Shown here: positions 34,794-45,879 of the stretch, piece by piece | How positions within the stretch are numbered: the first letter of the stretch is position 1 | Layout: the number at the start of each line of letters is the position of its first letter | Assembly (NCBI GenBank): GCA_033220425.1 | Contig: CM065646.1 | Span: 3,541,501 to 3,605,500 of the forward strand | DNA from: Lepraria neglecta | Taxonomy: Eukaryota > Ascomycota > Lecanoromycetes > Lecanorales > Stereocaulaceae | DNA length: 64,000 bases | Direction: 5' to 3' | Position numbers and translations under genes: made by a program | The notes under the pieces: model-generated | The model's input: only the letters and a program-made list of their open reading frames with translations | The model's database searches: none | What the model was told of the DNA's origin: nothing

Positions 34794-34940
34794 TTATCGC
34801 ATAATACGGTGCACTAAGGTAATTTGGCTGGGAGGCGTAAAGAGAGGCCACCGCGGTCTAAATTTGGATGCAAGCTTTGCCGCATCTCCTTATGTAACCA
34901 TAAGCAGTGTTGGAATGATCATTTGAATGCGATTGGTTGA
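34794..34940 (+). pseudogene. piggyBac transposase C-terminal cysteine-rich domain (detached)
   Basis: A plus-strand frame reads SKFGCKLCRISLCNHKQCW and ends at a stop at 34938-34940. The Cys/His pattern is that of the piggyBac C-terminal zinc-binding domain, which contacts the transposon ends. It follows the right edge of the DIRS-like insertion and precedes the right terminus with TTAA. That places it as the missing tail of the transposase at 28496-30214. Confidence 0.75.
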
Positions 34941-35014
34941 TATTTGGTGTGGTGGAGTTGAAATTTCTATGGAGGTGTCGGGGTGGCCATCGATGGGATA
35001 CACCCCGAACTTAA

Positions 35015-35550
35015 AATTAAGGATTGCCGTTTTCGACCAAGAAAGGGAGCAGGGCCGCTTTTGGAGCGAGCAGCGAGGGAGTAAGAGGGAGCACGAGGGA
35101 GCAGCAAGCTATTGCAGGCGAGTATTCTTTACCCTTCGCGCCAGCTGCCTGGCAAAAGGTGTTCATACCGCCGGAATGGTCGGACAAACAGCGCCGAGGA
35201 TCGGCCCGGGGGGCATGCGAGCGGAGGAATGAGGCCCCGCCAACAAACACCACCGCTAACGATGACGTCCATGACTGCGACGCCAAATGATGTACTGACC
35301 AACATAGAGTCTGACAACAGAGCACATTGTACTCAGCGCTTCCACTTGGAAGGACGCCCACGTAGATTACTCGACCTCACCACTTCGCAGTGAATCTCCC
35401 GAAGCGTCAGGTTTCCTTCCCGGCTTCGCAGACGTCCTGGGGTGAGTACATGCCAAGGGTTGTTCCCGCTGCGCCCGAGTTTTTGTGCCGGTATTTGACA
35501 CTCACCTACCTTTTCATCTTTGATGCTTCATTACTATCTCGTCACCGAAA
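35015..35550 (+). promoter_or_regulatory. 5' region of the ABC transporter gene
   Basis: Normal base composition resumes right after the piggyBac TTAA. Short open frames on both strands overlap one another and show no domain. The presumed promoter and 5' leader of the transporter lie here; no specific element could be recognised. Confidence 0.4.
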
Positions 35551-38500
35551 ATGCCAGGGAAGGCAGTTGAATCAGTGTACCCACCAAAGATGCCTGATGT
35601 TGGGAAGGCGCTTGGTGCGCTGCCACCTACTGCGGACAATATGCCCAGCAAGGTCGAGCCCAAAAAGCCTTCGTCGGACGATGCGGACTCGTCTGAGGTA
35701 GCAGAGGACAAGCCAGAGAAAGAGAAGGAAGGGGGTATTAAGAACTACTTCGTAAGCGGTGAGTCAGAGCATCTTTGCTGAATTGGACTGATCAATCGAC
35801 AGCGAATTTTCCAATACGCTGACCGCCTCGACATCCTCTTGTATGCCATCGCACTTACAGGCGGTCTTGCGGTTGGCGCTGCTCTACCTTTGATGACATT
35901 GGTGTTCGGCTCATCAACAGCTTCCTTCAACAATTTTGCGGCCGGCCCGGACAACGCGCAGCAGTTCACTGCCCAGATCAATCATCTCGTTCTCTACTTC
36001 GTGTATTTGTTCGTTGCCCGCTTCGTCATCGGCTACGTGGCAACTCTTTGCATATGTATTGCGGCTACTAGAACCACACGCTCCTTGAGGAAGGCGTTTC
36101 TGGAGAGTCTGCTGAGGCAGGAAGTATGGCATTTTGACAAAGAAGGCAATGGATCTCCCGCGACGCAGGTTACGATGAGTACGTGGTCATCCACTACGCA
36201 GTATTCGGTCGCTGACAGGAGCTCCCAGATGGCAACCGTGTTAATCAAGGTATTGCCGAGAAATTGTACACACTCGTCCAGGGCATCTCGCTTTTCTTCT
36301 CGGCATATATTGTGGCACTCGCTGTCCAGTGGAAGCTTGCTCTCATTACCATGAGCATAGTGCCAGCCATTGTCCTGGTGATAGCAGGATGCCTCAGCTT
36401 CGATGCACCCCTGGAGGCCCGAATTGTAAGTAGTAGAGCATCCGTTGTGGAACGAGAACGTGTGTCTGACACCGCCCCGGTCTAGACACGGATTTACTCT
36501 CGCGCAGCAGTCCTTGCCCAGGATGCAATAAGCTCCATCAAGACCATCCACGCATTCGGAGCGCAGCAAAAGATTGTGGACAGGTACGATGGATACTTAC
36601 AAACAGCCCATAAGGAAGGCAATAAGAAGTCGGTCCTCTTTGGCATCCTCTTTTCTGCTCAAACGTTCTTGGTCATGTCAGGGACTGCGCTCGCCTTCTG
36701 GGAAAGCTTTCGATTATTCCGAAGCGGAGAAATTGACAACGTCGGAACGGTCTTTACAGTCGTCCTCAGCGTGACGCTTGGTGCTACTTCTGTTATGCTG
36801 GTCGTGCCACAGCTCCAATCCATCACGAATGCTTCGTCTGCTGCTTCCGAGCTCTTTTCCATTATCGACAAACCATCTTTACTGGATCCGCTCTCGCCCG
36901 AGGGCATGCAACCCACTTCCTTCACAGGAGAAATTCAGATTCGTGACTTGCGCTTCGCATACCCAACGCGGCCCACGGCGCAAGTGCTTCAAGGCTTGGA
37001 CTTGTCTATACCGGCTGGCAAAACGACCGCTCTGGTCGGACCCAGCGGTTGCGGCAAATCGACCTTGGTTGGCTTACTGGAAAGATGGTATCAGCCCACT
37101 TCAGGTCAGATTCTCGTGCATGGCCACGATATTGCCGAGTATAACACGAAATGGTTGCGGAGCAATTTTAGACTCGTTCAGCAGGAGCCTATTCTCTTCC
37201 AAGGCACAATCTTTCAAAATGTCGCCAAAGGTTTCGTTGGCGAGCAACAGAATCTCTCCGAGGAGGCGCAAATGGAGCTGGTACAAGACGCGTGTATGGC
37301 CAGCAACGCGCATGACTTCATCGAAAGGCTGCCCGAGGGGTATAATACACAAGTCGGCGAGAGAGCGAGCATGTTGAGCGGCGGGCAGCGGCAGAGGGTT
37401 GCCATCGCCAGGAGCATCATCTCGGATCCGAAAGTCCTACTGCTCGACGAAGCAACCAGTGCGCTCGATCCCCGTGCAGAGAGAGTTGTTCAGGATGCTC
37501 TCCACCGTGTGTCGGCCAACAAGACGACTCTCATCATTGCGCACAAGCTCGCTACGGTCATGGCGGCTGACAACATTGCTGTGATGACGAGCGGAAAAAT
37601 CATCGAGCAAGGGACCCATAGCGAACTCCTCAAGCACGACGGCCTGTACGCCGCTATGGTGCGCGCACAAGATCTAGGCGCCGAGGCTGGAGAACCAGAA
37701 TTTTGTGAAAGGTCGGAAGAGGGAGACGATATCAAGGAAGCACTCGACCGACCCCTCACACTCCAACGAACGCAGTCCGAAGCCCTGGAGAAGGATTCAG
37801 AGCGCGAAGTTGAGCACCTCTCTGCTGGAACTGTTGGATACTCGCTTGGAAAATGTATCTGGATCATGCTGAGAGAACATCCAGACTTATACTTATGGTA
37901 CCTGGTCGTCGTCTTCGGAAGCCTGATTGGCGGTGGCACGTACCCAGCACAAGCGATCATCTTCTCCCGTCTTATCAACGTCTTCACGTTACAGGGCTCG
38001 GAAGCAAAAGACCAGGCTGATTTTTACGCCCTCATGTTCTTCGTGCTGGCGATTGCAAACCTCTTTGGATTTTTCAGCATTGGATGGGCCTGCAATACGA
38101 TCGGCCAAGCTATTACCCATCGCGTTCGTCGGGAGATGATTGAACGTATGGTATACTTTGACCAGGACTTCTTCGATCGTCCCGAGAACTCCTCGGGATC
38201 CCTGATCTCTAAGCTATCGTCCGTGCCGACATCGCTACAGGAATTAATGTCCCAGAACCTCGGCCTTATCCTGATCGTCCTGGTCAATATTGTGTCCAGC
38301 AGTGCTCTCGGTATCGCGTTCGGCTGGAAGCTAGGTCTTGTCATCGTCTTTGGCGGACTTTCTCTCCTCATTGCTGCTGGATACATCCGCATCCGGCTCG
38401 ATCAAAAGCTCGAATCTACGACAGGGGAGCGATTTGCAAGCAGCGCTGGCTTGGCCACCGAAGCTGTCACCTCAATCAGGACCATCAGTTTCTTGACTCT

Positions 38501-39602
38501 AGAGGCATCGATTCTACGTGAGTACAATGAGGCTCTGGGAAACATTGTCGCCAAGGTGATTCCGGGTCTGGTAGTGACACTCATACCCTATGCGCTTTCG
38601 CAATCCATTGACTTCCTCATTATGGGCCTTGGCTTCTGGTACGGATCCCGGCTGATCGCAAGTGGAGAGTATACCACAACACAGTTCTTCGTCATCTTCA
38701 TTTCGGTGGTCTTCGGAGGTCAGGGCACTGCGCAATTCTTCTCGTATACAACTTCAATCACCAAGGCCAAAGTCGCTGCAAATTACATTCTCTGGCTTCG
38801 GACTATCAGAGCCAATATCCGCGAAACCGATGACAACCGAGACAGAAAGCCGTCCGGAGACGGGCTCATTGGCGTCGAGAACATCGAATTTCGGTACAAG
38901 CAGCGGGACGCTGCGAAAGTCTTGCGAGGGATTTCGATGAAGATCGAACCTGGAACGCACGCTGCGGTTGTCGGACCCTCCGGTTGCGGCAAAAGCACAA
39001 TCATCTCGCTCCTGGAACGCTTCTACGACCCAACGTCTGGCCGCATCACATTGAACGGAGACGGCATCTCGCTCATGTCTCCATTTGCGTACCGTCGCTA
39101 CATGTCCCTGGTGCAGCAAGAACCGCCTTTGTATCTTGGCTCTGTCCGCGAGAACATCGCAATTGGTCTGGAGTACGAGCCTTCTGAAGAGGAAGTGCAC
39201 GAAGCTTGTCGCCAGGCCGACGCTCTGGACCTTGTGTTATCGTTGCCTGAAGGTCTGAGTACGCCTTGCGGCTCGAAGGGTCTTCAATTTTCCGGCGGAC
39301 AGAGACAACGCATCGCAATTGCTAGGGCGCTAATTCGGAAGCCGCGCTTGTTGTTGCTTGACGAAGCGACTTCTGCGCTGGATACCCAGAGTGAACGCAT
39401 TGTGCAGAAAGCGCTGGACGAAGCGGCATTGAGTCGGACAACGATCGCCGTCGCACATCGGCTCAGCACTATTCGGCATGCAGATGTCATTTTCGTTATG
39501 GAGGATGGCAAGATCGCAGAAATTGGCACGCATGAGGAGTTGCAGCGGCTTAAGGGCAGGTACTACGCTATGTGCCTGGCGCAGTCTTTGGATCAGGCAT
39601 GA
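35551..39602 (+). CDS. Full-length ABCB (MDR/P-glycoprotein-type) ABC exporter
   Basis: Four exons: 35551-35751, 35803-36178, 36229-36425, 36486-39602. The introns (51, 50 and 60 bases) have donors GTAAGC, GTACGT, GTAAGT and acceptors GACAG, CCCAG, TCTAG. Exon lengths sum to 1297 codons, i.e. 1296 residues, normal for a full ABCB exporter. Order: charged N-terminus, TMD1, NBD1 (Walker A GPSGCGKSTL, signature LSGGQRQR, Walker B VLLLDEATSALD), linker, TMD2, NBD2 (GPSGCGKSTI, FSGGQRQR, LLLLDEATSALD). All catalytic motifs are intact in both halves. It should sit in the plasma or vacuolar membrane and export hydrophobic compounds or metabolites; the substrate is unknown. There is no RIP damage, although it lies between heavily mutated repeats and between the arms of the large inverted repeat. 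Confidence 0.93.
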
Positions 39603-40084
39603 TATTCGGATCAGCCGTTTGGACATCAGGTCCTGCATGTATACTTATGAAGCTCGATACTCAAGATAGACACTGACACTGGGAACTCAGTCCTCGCTTG
39701 AACTGCCCACGTCCAGAATCGTGTCCTCCACCCTTGAGACTGCTTTTTCCAAGTACTGGAGCCCGGCACTGGCCCTCTACCAAAACGGAAGTGCCAGCTC
39801 GCTATCACAGTGTTCGAAGCTCTGAGTGTCTTGGCATGATCCTGCACCTATCGGCAAATATGGGTGCCTGCATTCCGAGTAGTATTGTCACGAAGTGCGG
39901 GCACGTGCGGCTGTTCCTACTCAAGCGAAACGGCGCACCATGAACGATATGAATCGCAAAGCGATAGCGGAGACGTAAGGACTTTACTTGCAAAGATGCA
40001 GTATCTCCCGAACGCTGCGGGAAAGGATTGCACTTCTATTCCATCACAATCACGAGTATTGAGACCACCGGTGCGCTTCTCTCC
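39603..40084. other. Intergenic region between convergent genes
   Basis: Lies between the 3' end of the ABC transporter and the 3' end of the minus-strand DUF1772-type gene. No frame with a recognisable product; both terminators must lie here. Confidence 0.45.
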
Positions 40085-40749
40085 TCAAGCCAACATAGCG
40101 ACAGCCGAAAGCAAAGCACCCGCACCCACAATCGCCGCCCGAACGAAGTTCATCCCCTTCCACCTCATGAATAGCTCTCTGATCTCCTTCTCACTAGTCC
40201 CAAGCTCCGTTGCTCTCATACCTTTCTCCACCTTATCGCCCATATCTAGCAGCTTTGCATTCACCCTAGGCTCCTTGTGTAGCACCTTTTACGGGATAAT
40301 GCACAAGATACATAGCGCTGCGGTTACGTAGAGCGCGAAGGGCGACACCAGGCCTCTGACTAGTCTCGAGTTATGTCTGCATCGGTAGGCCGAGAAGCCA
40401 TTGCACAAAGCGACCCTCATTGCGATAGGCGGTGATGTGGATTCTTCGATGCTGTACATGGCTTTGAACTCGTGGACGAGGATGTTCACCGGCGCCAGGC
40501 TCAAGGTGGGCACGCCGGCGTGGCTGAAACATGCTAAAAATCCTGCCGAGAGGTCAGTGGATGGGCCGGAGCACGTCTACGAGATACCGTTGGCTTCCAG
40601 CTCATCAAAGATGGTTTGAACCGCTGAGACGGGGCCGTCGCGAGTTCCAATAGCTCTGTTGTCCAAGTCTTGGGTGTATACTTACCAGACAAGAAAGCTG
40701 CGCCAACGATGTCGACAGCCTGTGCGGCTTTCAACATCTGGTCGCCCAT
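40085..40749 (-). pseudogene. DUF1772 (anthrone oxygenase-like) membrane protein, one in-frame stop
   Basis: Exon 1 runs 40749-40686 (MGDQMLKAAQAVDIVGAAFL) and exon 2 starts at 40533. The 152 base intron (donor GTAAGT, acceptor TTTTTAG) joins in phase to give a first transmembrane segment and then HAGVPTLSLAPV. Further blocks (STSPPIAMRVAL.NGFSAY, a hydrophobic CILCIIP segment, and a C-terminal RWKGMNFVRAAIVGAGALL) match the four-helix DUF1772 pattern of fungal proteins, some of which act as anthrone oxygenases in polyketide pathways. Frame and family similarity continue across a single TAA at about 40289, after CIIP, where the family usually has Y. It is therefore probably a recent pseudogene. 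It is convergent with the ABC transporter. An ATG at 40821 is an alternative start. Confidence 0.6.
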
Positions 40750-40899
40750 CTTGCAGTTTCGATTCGACGCTCGGTCGTATTGGTCAAATATGTGCGAAGG
40801 TACAGCTGTTGATAGGTTCAAACGGCAGGTCGAAATGCAAAGAGCGACAATGTATCTTATCCGGTTTTGGTGGAGCTTATTTTTATATGGCTTTTTTTA

Positions 40900-41640
40900 T
40901 GCCCTTTCAATAGCAAGGAGCTCGCCCGGTCCTTGTTTCCTACTTATCTTGATATGGGCAATTTCTTGGCAGAGAATAGCTTGGCAGGCACCTTTTAAGA
41001 GCTAGATCAGCTTCCTAGAATACTATCCAATTCATATATCTTGCCACCCATTATAAGCTCCCATTTCATATCTCTTGTTTAATATATTATTTAACTTATA
41101 TTTAGTTTAATATATATATAATACCAACTATCATATTAGAAGGGGTCTGCTTTATTAGTAAAGCTGTTCCGATATCTCCTAGTGCGCGGAGCGCTAGCGT
41201 AGATCGGGATGATATTCGACCGACTTGGTAGCTATCAGGAGCTAGACTCTTAGTGGTGCGCTAGCTGCCTAATAGAGGCTATATATTACCCGTAGGAAGA
41301 AGCTTAAGGAGTAGTCTACCTACTTCTTTCCTAAGGATCCTTAGTAATTAGTTCTAATATAGAACCATCTATACTGTACTAGTGATATAACTACTTCACG
41401 TCTTTAAATACCTTTATATATAGTAGCGTAACGCTAGTAGGGAGCTAAGCCGTAGTCCGACATCGTAGCGCTAGCGGGACGTAGTCTCTAGGGTATAGTA
41501 ATAGTCCGCTAGCGAGGAGCCTAGCTTATAGAGCGATAACGACCCGCTAATAGGGAGTATACCTTATAGTTCTAATTACTCTAATCTTTAAGGCTAAAGG
41601 CCCGGAGTAGGATATTATAGTAAGATAACCGCGCTTTTTA
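40900..41640. other. AT-rich degenerate repeat sequence
   Basis: Composition shifts abruptly to TA-rich at about 40900. Several AGCGCTAG-like palindromic words recur between 41180 and 41530. No domain recognised; probably the 5' part of the element whose gag remnant follows. Confidence 0.45.
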
Positions 41641-42690
41641 GAAGAACTAGAAATAGATACTATACGCCCTGATAACGCGCCGATACTAGAGTCCTCGGAC
41701 TTAACTTTTTATCTCCGGTACTCTAGTAGAGGATTACCTAACTTAAGGTAGAAAACTAATATTTATTAGAAGAAAAACGTATCCGGGAGTTAGAAGCTCG
41801 GAATATAGAGCTTCGACTAGGAGCTAAAGCTGATATAGAAGACTTTAAGGGGCTTAGCGATAGCGAGGTACTATTAGTCTTACTAGTAGTAAAGATAATA
41901 CGCCCTAAAAAGATATAACTCTATTATAGGAATAGCGAAGGAGAGTATATCCGCTAGTTCGCTAATATCGAAATTAAATTCCTTCTAAGTCCTAAATATT
42001 TTACTATCGATAGAGCGAAAATCCTCTACTATATATAGTCTCTAGAAGGGGATATAGCGATATAGTAACGCTAATACTTTCGGAAGGAATAGCTAGATAA
42101 TTACTCTTTTAAGAACTTTTCTTAATTTCTCTTAGATTTAGTAGTAGACCTAGTAAATCGCTAACTATTTACCTATAAGCGCTTAAATAGCGCTAAGTAA
42201 TAGTAGAGACAGAAGGTTTCTGTCTTTAAAGCTTATCTAGAAGAACTAGAAAGCTATATTACTCCTCTATTAGAAGAGTTCCGGGTAAATAGCCTTTTAA
42301 CTAAACTCCGCCCTAAGTTAAAGTCTAAAATCCTAAGTACCGGTAGCGTCCTAACGACGCGTAATAGTCTCTTAGTACTTGCGATTATATAGGAAAAGAA
42401 CCTTAAGTATTATCTATTAACGCCTAGATCTAGTAGTAAGGGTAGACCTTTAGAAGAATAGGTATCTAGTACTCCGACTAAGTCTACTAGCGGAGAGCTA
42501 GTAGGATATCAGTAAGGTAGTAAGAGGAGACGAAATTCTAAGTCTTATCTAGTACCTAAGGCTAACCCTAACTACCGTAATAATAGTTATTATTATTATA
42601 GTAAGTATAATAGGAACCTATAGCAATGTGAAATAAAGTATAGTAGTAGGGTTTATACCAAGACTAATTCTTAAGGAGTCTATAAGAGGG
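41640..42690 (+). pseudogene. gag-like remnant of an LTR retrotransposon
   Basis: A plus-strand frame, broken many times, shows the pattern of a Gypsy-type capsid protein, with a helical charged middle and a Ser/Lys-rich tail ending in a Tyr/Cys cluster near 42570-42660. No protease or reverse transcriptase follows and no paired LTRs were found, so it is a truncated copy. Confidence 0.5.
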
Positions 42691-43043
42691 GGGGACAAAA
42701 CCCTCTATTAAACAATAGACGCACGGGACTCGTAGCGCTAACGTACGCCAAGCGTACTATAGTCGCGAGCCAACCAAGACTTTGCCAAGCCTTCTATTAT
42801 AATTACCTCCTCCTCCTAAAGGCTCGTCCTCGGGCCCTATTTCCTCAAGTATAGTATATATGCCAATAGTAGGCGTTTCCAGAGCGGTATATATAATTTC
42901 GTTATACGGGAAAACTCGATAAAACCCTTTAAACCCCGGTAGAGAAACAAGGAAAATAGTCTTCTACCACTTACAAGGCTTATAGCCTTACTACCCTTAT
43001 TTCGCATGATTAAAGAGGGGTAAATTATAGCGATATATATATA

Positions 43044-43171
43044 GGTGCCGTTCAAGCAGGCTCACTGTAGATGCCGTTCAAGCAGGCTTACTGTAGGTAC
43101 CGTTCAAGCAGGCTCACTGTAGGTGCCGTTCAAGTAGGCTCACTGTAGGTGCCGTTCAAGCAGGCTCACTG
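43044..43171. repeat. 26-base tandem repeat, five copies
   Basis: Unit GGTGCCGTTCAAGCAGGC plus TCACTGTA. Copies start at 43044, 43070, 43096, 43122 and 43148, the last two bases short. Differences are single transitions. There are no spacers, so this is not a CRISPR array. Confidence 0.88.
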
Positions 43172-43768
43172 ATTTCTATATCGTTGATTTAGACTCGCTA
43201 ACTGGCTCACGAGCCGGTAGATAAGGTTTTGTCCGTAGTACTATCGGTATCGAGTAGGACCTCTAGGTATTCGCTTACTAAGAGCATGCTATAGCAGGTA
43301 GATAGACTTATCCTAGATCGACTGATCCTATATAGCCAGTATACTACTACTACTTACTAGGAGGAACTAAAAGTACCCTCTATCCCTACGCTGATAATAC
43401 CTCTTATATCGCCAGTCTACGATAGAGATTCCATATACTATTAAGGGCCGGTCTAGAACGAGTCGATAGGGGTAGAATAGACAATGGAAGGTCACCGTAT
43501 ATAGGCCAGGGCCGTAATATTGCGTACCTCTAAAACGCTAACCCCCGGCTACTCCCCGAGGTCCTACTATAGGTAGTAGAATTTGCGCTTCGGGTGCGTC
43601 GCTAATATATTTACAGAACTTCTCCTATATCCGTTGCCTTCGCCTACTTACGAAGGAGGGCTAACTCGTAAGTACTCGCGGTACTATTACAGGCTCCTAG
43701 CTGACGTCGCGCTTCTAGTTTACTAAGGTACTATCTTCCGTAGTCCCGCCAAGAAGAAGGTAATATAT
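43172..43768. other. Degenerate sequence flanking the chromodomain Gypsy element, with a short LTR-like piece
   Basis: 43439-43519 (minus) reads TATTACGGCCCTGGCC... to GGCCCTTAATA and matches the two ends of the solo LTR at 59258-59440 without its middle part, so it is a shorter or deleted relative. The rest has protein-like stretches I could not identify; it appears to continue at 49818 beyond the inserted element. Confidence 0.45.
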
Positions 43769-43971
43769 TGTCACAGCTTGGCCTTTGCTCACTGGTTGTG
43801 CCGATACGCGTAGTATGGAGTATAGTTATCGAACGTTCGATAACCGCTCATAGCTAGCGGCTTGGCGCGTCTCCAAGACGCGCAGGCTTCATATATCTAT
43901 CTTCTCTCCTTAGATATATTCTCCTAGTTATATTACACCCCTATTAACTCGCTCTAGGCAGGCCCCTGATA
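43769..43971 (+). repeat. 5' LTR of the chromodomain Gypsy element
   Basis: 203 bases, TGTCACAGCTTGGCC... to GGCCCCTGATA. Contains the palindrome TTATCGAACGTTCGATAA. Confidence 0.92.
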
Positions 43972-44311
43972 TTAGAATATATCTCTTCTTACCCCTACCC
44001 TCGTAAGTTTATCAGCGAGGTGAAATAAACGGCGAAGCTCGTAGCCAGTTAGCGAGTTGAAATAAGTGTCGAGGAACCCCTTTCAGTATACGATCCAGAT
44101 CAGTACTATAGTATACCGTTGACACGTCGACGAAGGCTCTGTTATATAAGCAAGCTTCCCAGCGAGCGACCCCGAACGCCAGAAGTATCAGGTTGACGCG
44201 TTCTGAAGAGATCCGGCGCGATCTACAACGTCTAACCCTAACGACACTGTCCTAGGACAATATATTTGTAATATATTCACCCTCTCCTATACCTTACAGG
44301 TACCTCGGTCT

Positions 44312-45660
44312 TTGTCCCTCTACCTTAACCCTATCTCTAACCTATATCCTATTATAGTAAGAAGTAGCGATCTCAATATAACCTATAAAAAACGCGAGGA
44401 TATCCTCCGGCGAGTAGAAGTTCGTCGACGTACCTCCTTCCTCCTACTAGACGATACCGTAGACGCTCAGGACGCTGCTACCGTATTAGACATCCGAAAT
44501 ATACCTCAGTTACAGTATTGGGTATCTAAGGAGCCAGCTGCCGTGATGTCAATCCTAATTGAGCTCCGCCAGGAACGAGACGCAGTATTATCCTGCATTG
44601 AAGAGTAGGATATAATGGCCGCCAGAAATAACGAAGCTATAGAAGCAGCGCGAGAAGCGCAGGCTTAGAGGCGAACTGCCCAAGATAAATACCGAGCTCT
44701 TAGGTAAAGGAACTCCCAACTAGAAACCGAAGTCGGACGCCTAGAGGAGTAGGTTACTATATTAGAAGAAGGTATACCTCCGCGCTAAACAACCCCTAGC
44801 TCCACCATCGGTAGCAACAAGCAGTATACCGCCAAAATATCAGACCCCCTACTATTCTGCCAGCTAGATAGTGATATTACCTTAGAGGACTAGATATAAC
44901 GTATCCGGGATAAGTTGATAGTGAATAAAGACCACTTTAAGGATGACACTACTAGAACTATCTATATTATCTCCCGTACTGGAGGTATTACTGCTGAGTA
45001 GATACACTCCTACCGTGCTGAAGACCCTAATTACTTCGCTACCCCTAACGAGGTACTAAGTATACTCCAAGACGTAATAGGTAACCCTAATAAGCGGTCG
45101 GATATGCGTCGAGAGTTTAAGGCACTTAAAATAAAGGTGACCGAAACCTTCGCCGTATTCCTACCAAAATTCTATAAGTATACTACTTACTTGAAACTCG
45201 ACGACGTAATTATAGTTGAGGAGTTAACTGAGAAGGTGACGCCTCGCCTTTAACGAGCCATTACTACCAATACTATAGAGTTCAATACGATCAAGGGACT
45301 TAGAGACTACTGCCAACGGGTAGACAATTAGTTACGTAATATAGACTCTACCTATAAGCGTGAGAAGGAGTTAGTTAAACGCGTAATAGCCCTGCCTACC
45401 AGTTCTTTAAAAGCACCCCGAGTTACTGCGTACACGCCCCCGATAAAGCGTCTATCGGTTGAACTAGCCGTTATCATCGCCCCTAGACGTACTATCTCCC
45501 CGAAACCACCCTCCGGTAACTATTATAACTATAGTAAAGAAGGCCACTAGGCCAAGGACTGCCCTATTCCAAAGAAAGAGGGAATCCGGAAAATCACTAC
45601 TAATAGTAAGGACTCGACGAGCTCTAAGGATAATCTTAGAGCCAGCGGAAATAAGATAAA
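44312..45660 (+). pseudogene. gag region of the chromodomain Gypsy element (fossil)
   Basis: Begins with an open stretch of 98 codons and ends in a zinc-knuckle-like segment (EGHQAKDCPIP-like context) near 45520-45570. Broken. Confidence 0.7.
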
Positions 45661-45879
45661 TGGGTCAGAGGTTTTAGAAAACTAGATATCCTTAGGGAAG
45701 TCGCCCCTAAGGACCTAATATTCTTATTATTAGTAGATATCCATAATCTATATAGAAGAAGATTATTTATATATCCTATTATATTACTTACTTAAGGAAA
45801 AGAATACTAATCTAAAGCCCTTACTAATACTAGTACTACTACCTACTCATTTATTAATAAAAAAGAAGCGTAACTCCTA

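Larger units (their letters stand above)
28361..35014 (+). mobile_element. piggyBac DNA transposon, split by a DIRS/Ngaro-like insertion
   Basis: The transposase N-terminal and catalytic parts lie at 28496-30214 and its C-terminal cysteine domain at ~34830-34940. The right end reads GGCCATCGATGGGATACACC...GAAC followed by TTAA at 35011, the piggyBac target. At the left, TATTCTATCGATGGCC at 28361 is the inverted counterpart of the right-end GGCCATCGATGGGATA with two differences, after which the outer end is lost in a TA run. The left end is therefore truncated or decayed. The DIRS-like element at 30215-34786 separates the two coding parts. Confidence 0.8.

Noticed and set aside
34924-35393. 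Several overlapping ORFs of 60-114 codons before the ABC transporter
   Set aside because: They lie on both strands in mutually overlapping frames with low-complexity, Arg/Ser-rich products; this is the promoter and leader region.
37101-39529. Many ORFs on the minus strand and in other frames within the ABC transporter
   Set aside because: All are shadows of a 1296-residue protein whose motifs are complete.
43044-43171. Five regular repeats resembling a CRISPR array
   Set aside because: The 26 base units are head to tail without spacers, in a eukaryotic, retroelement-rich setting; this is a minisatellite.
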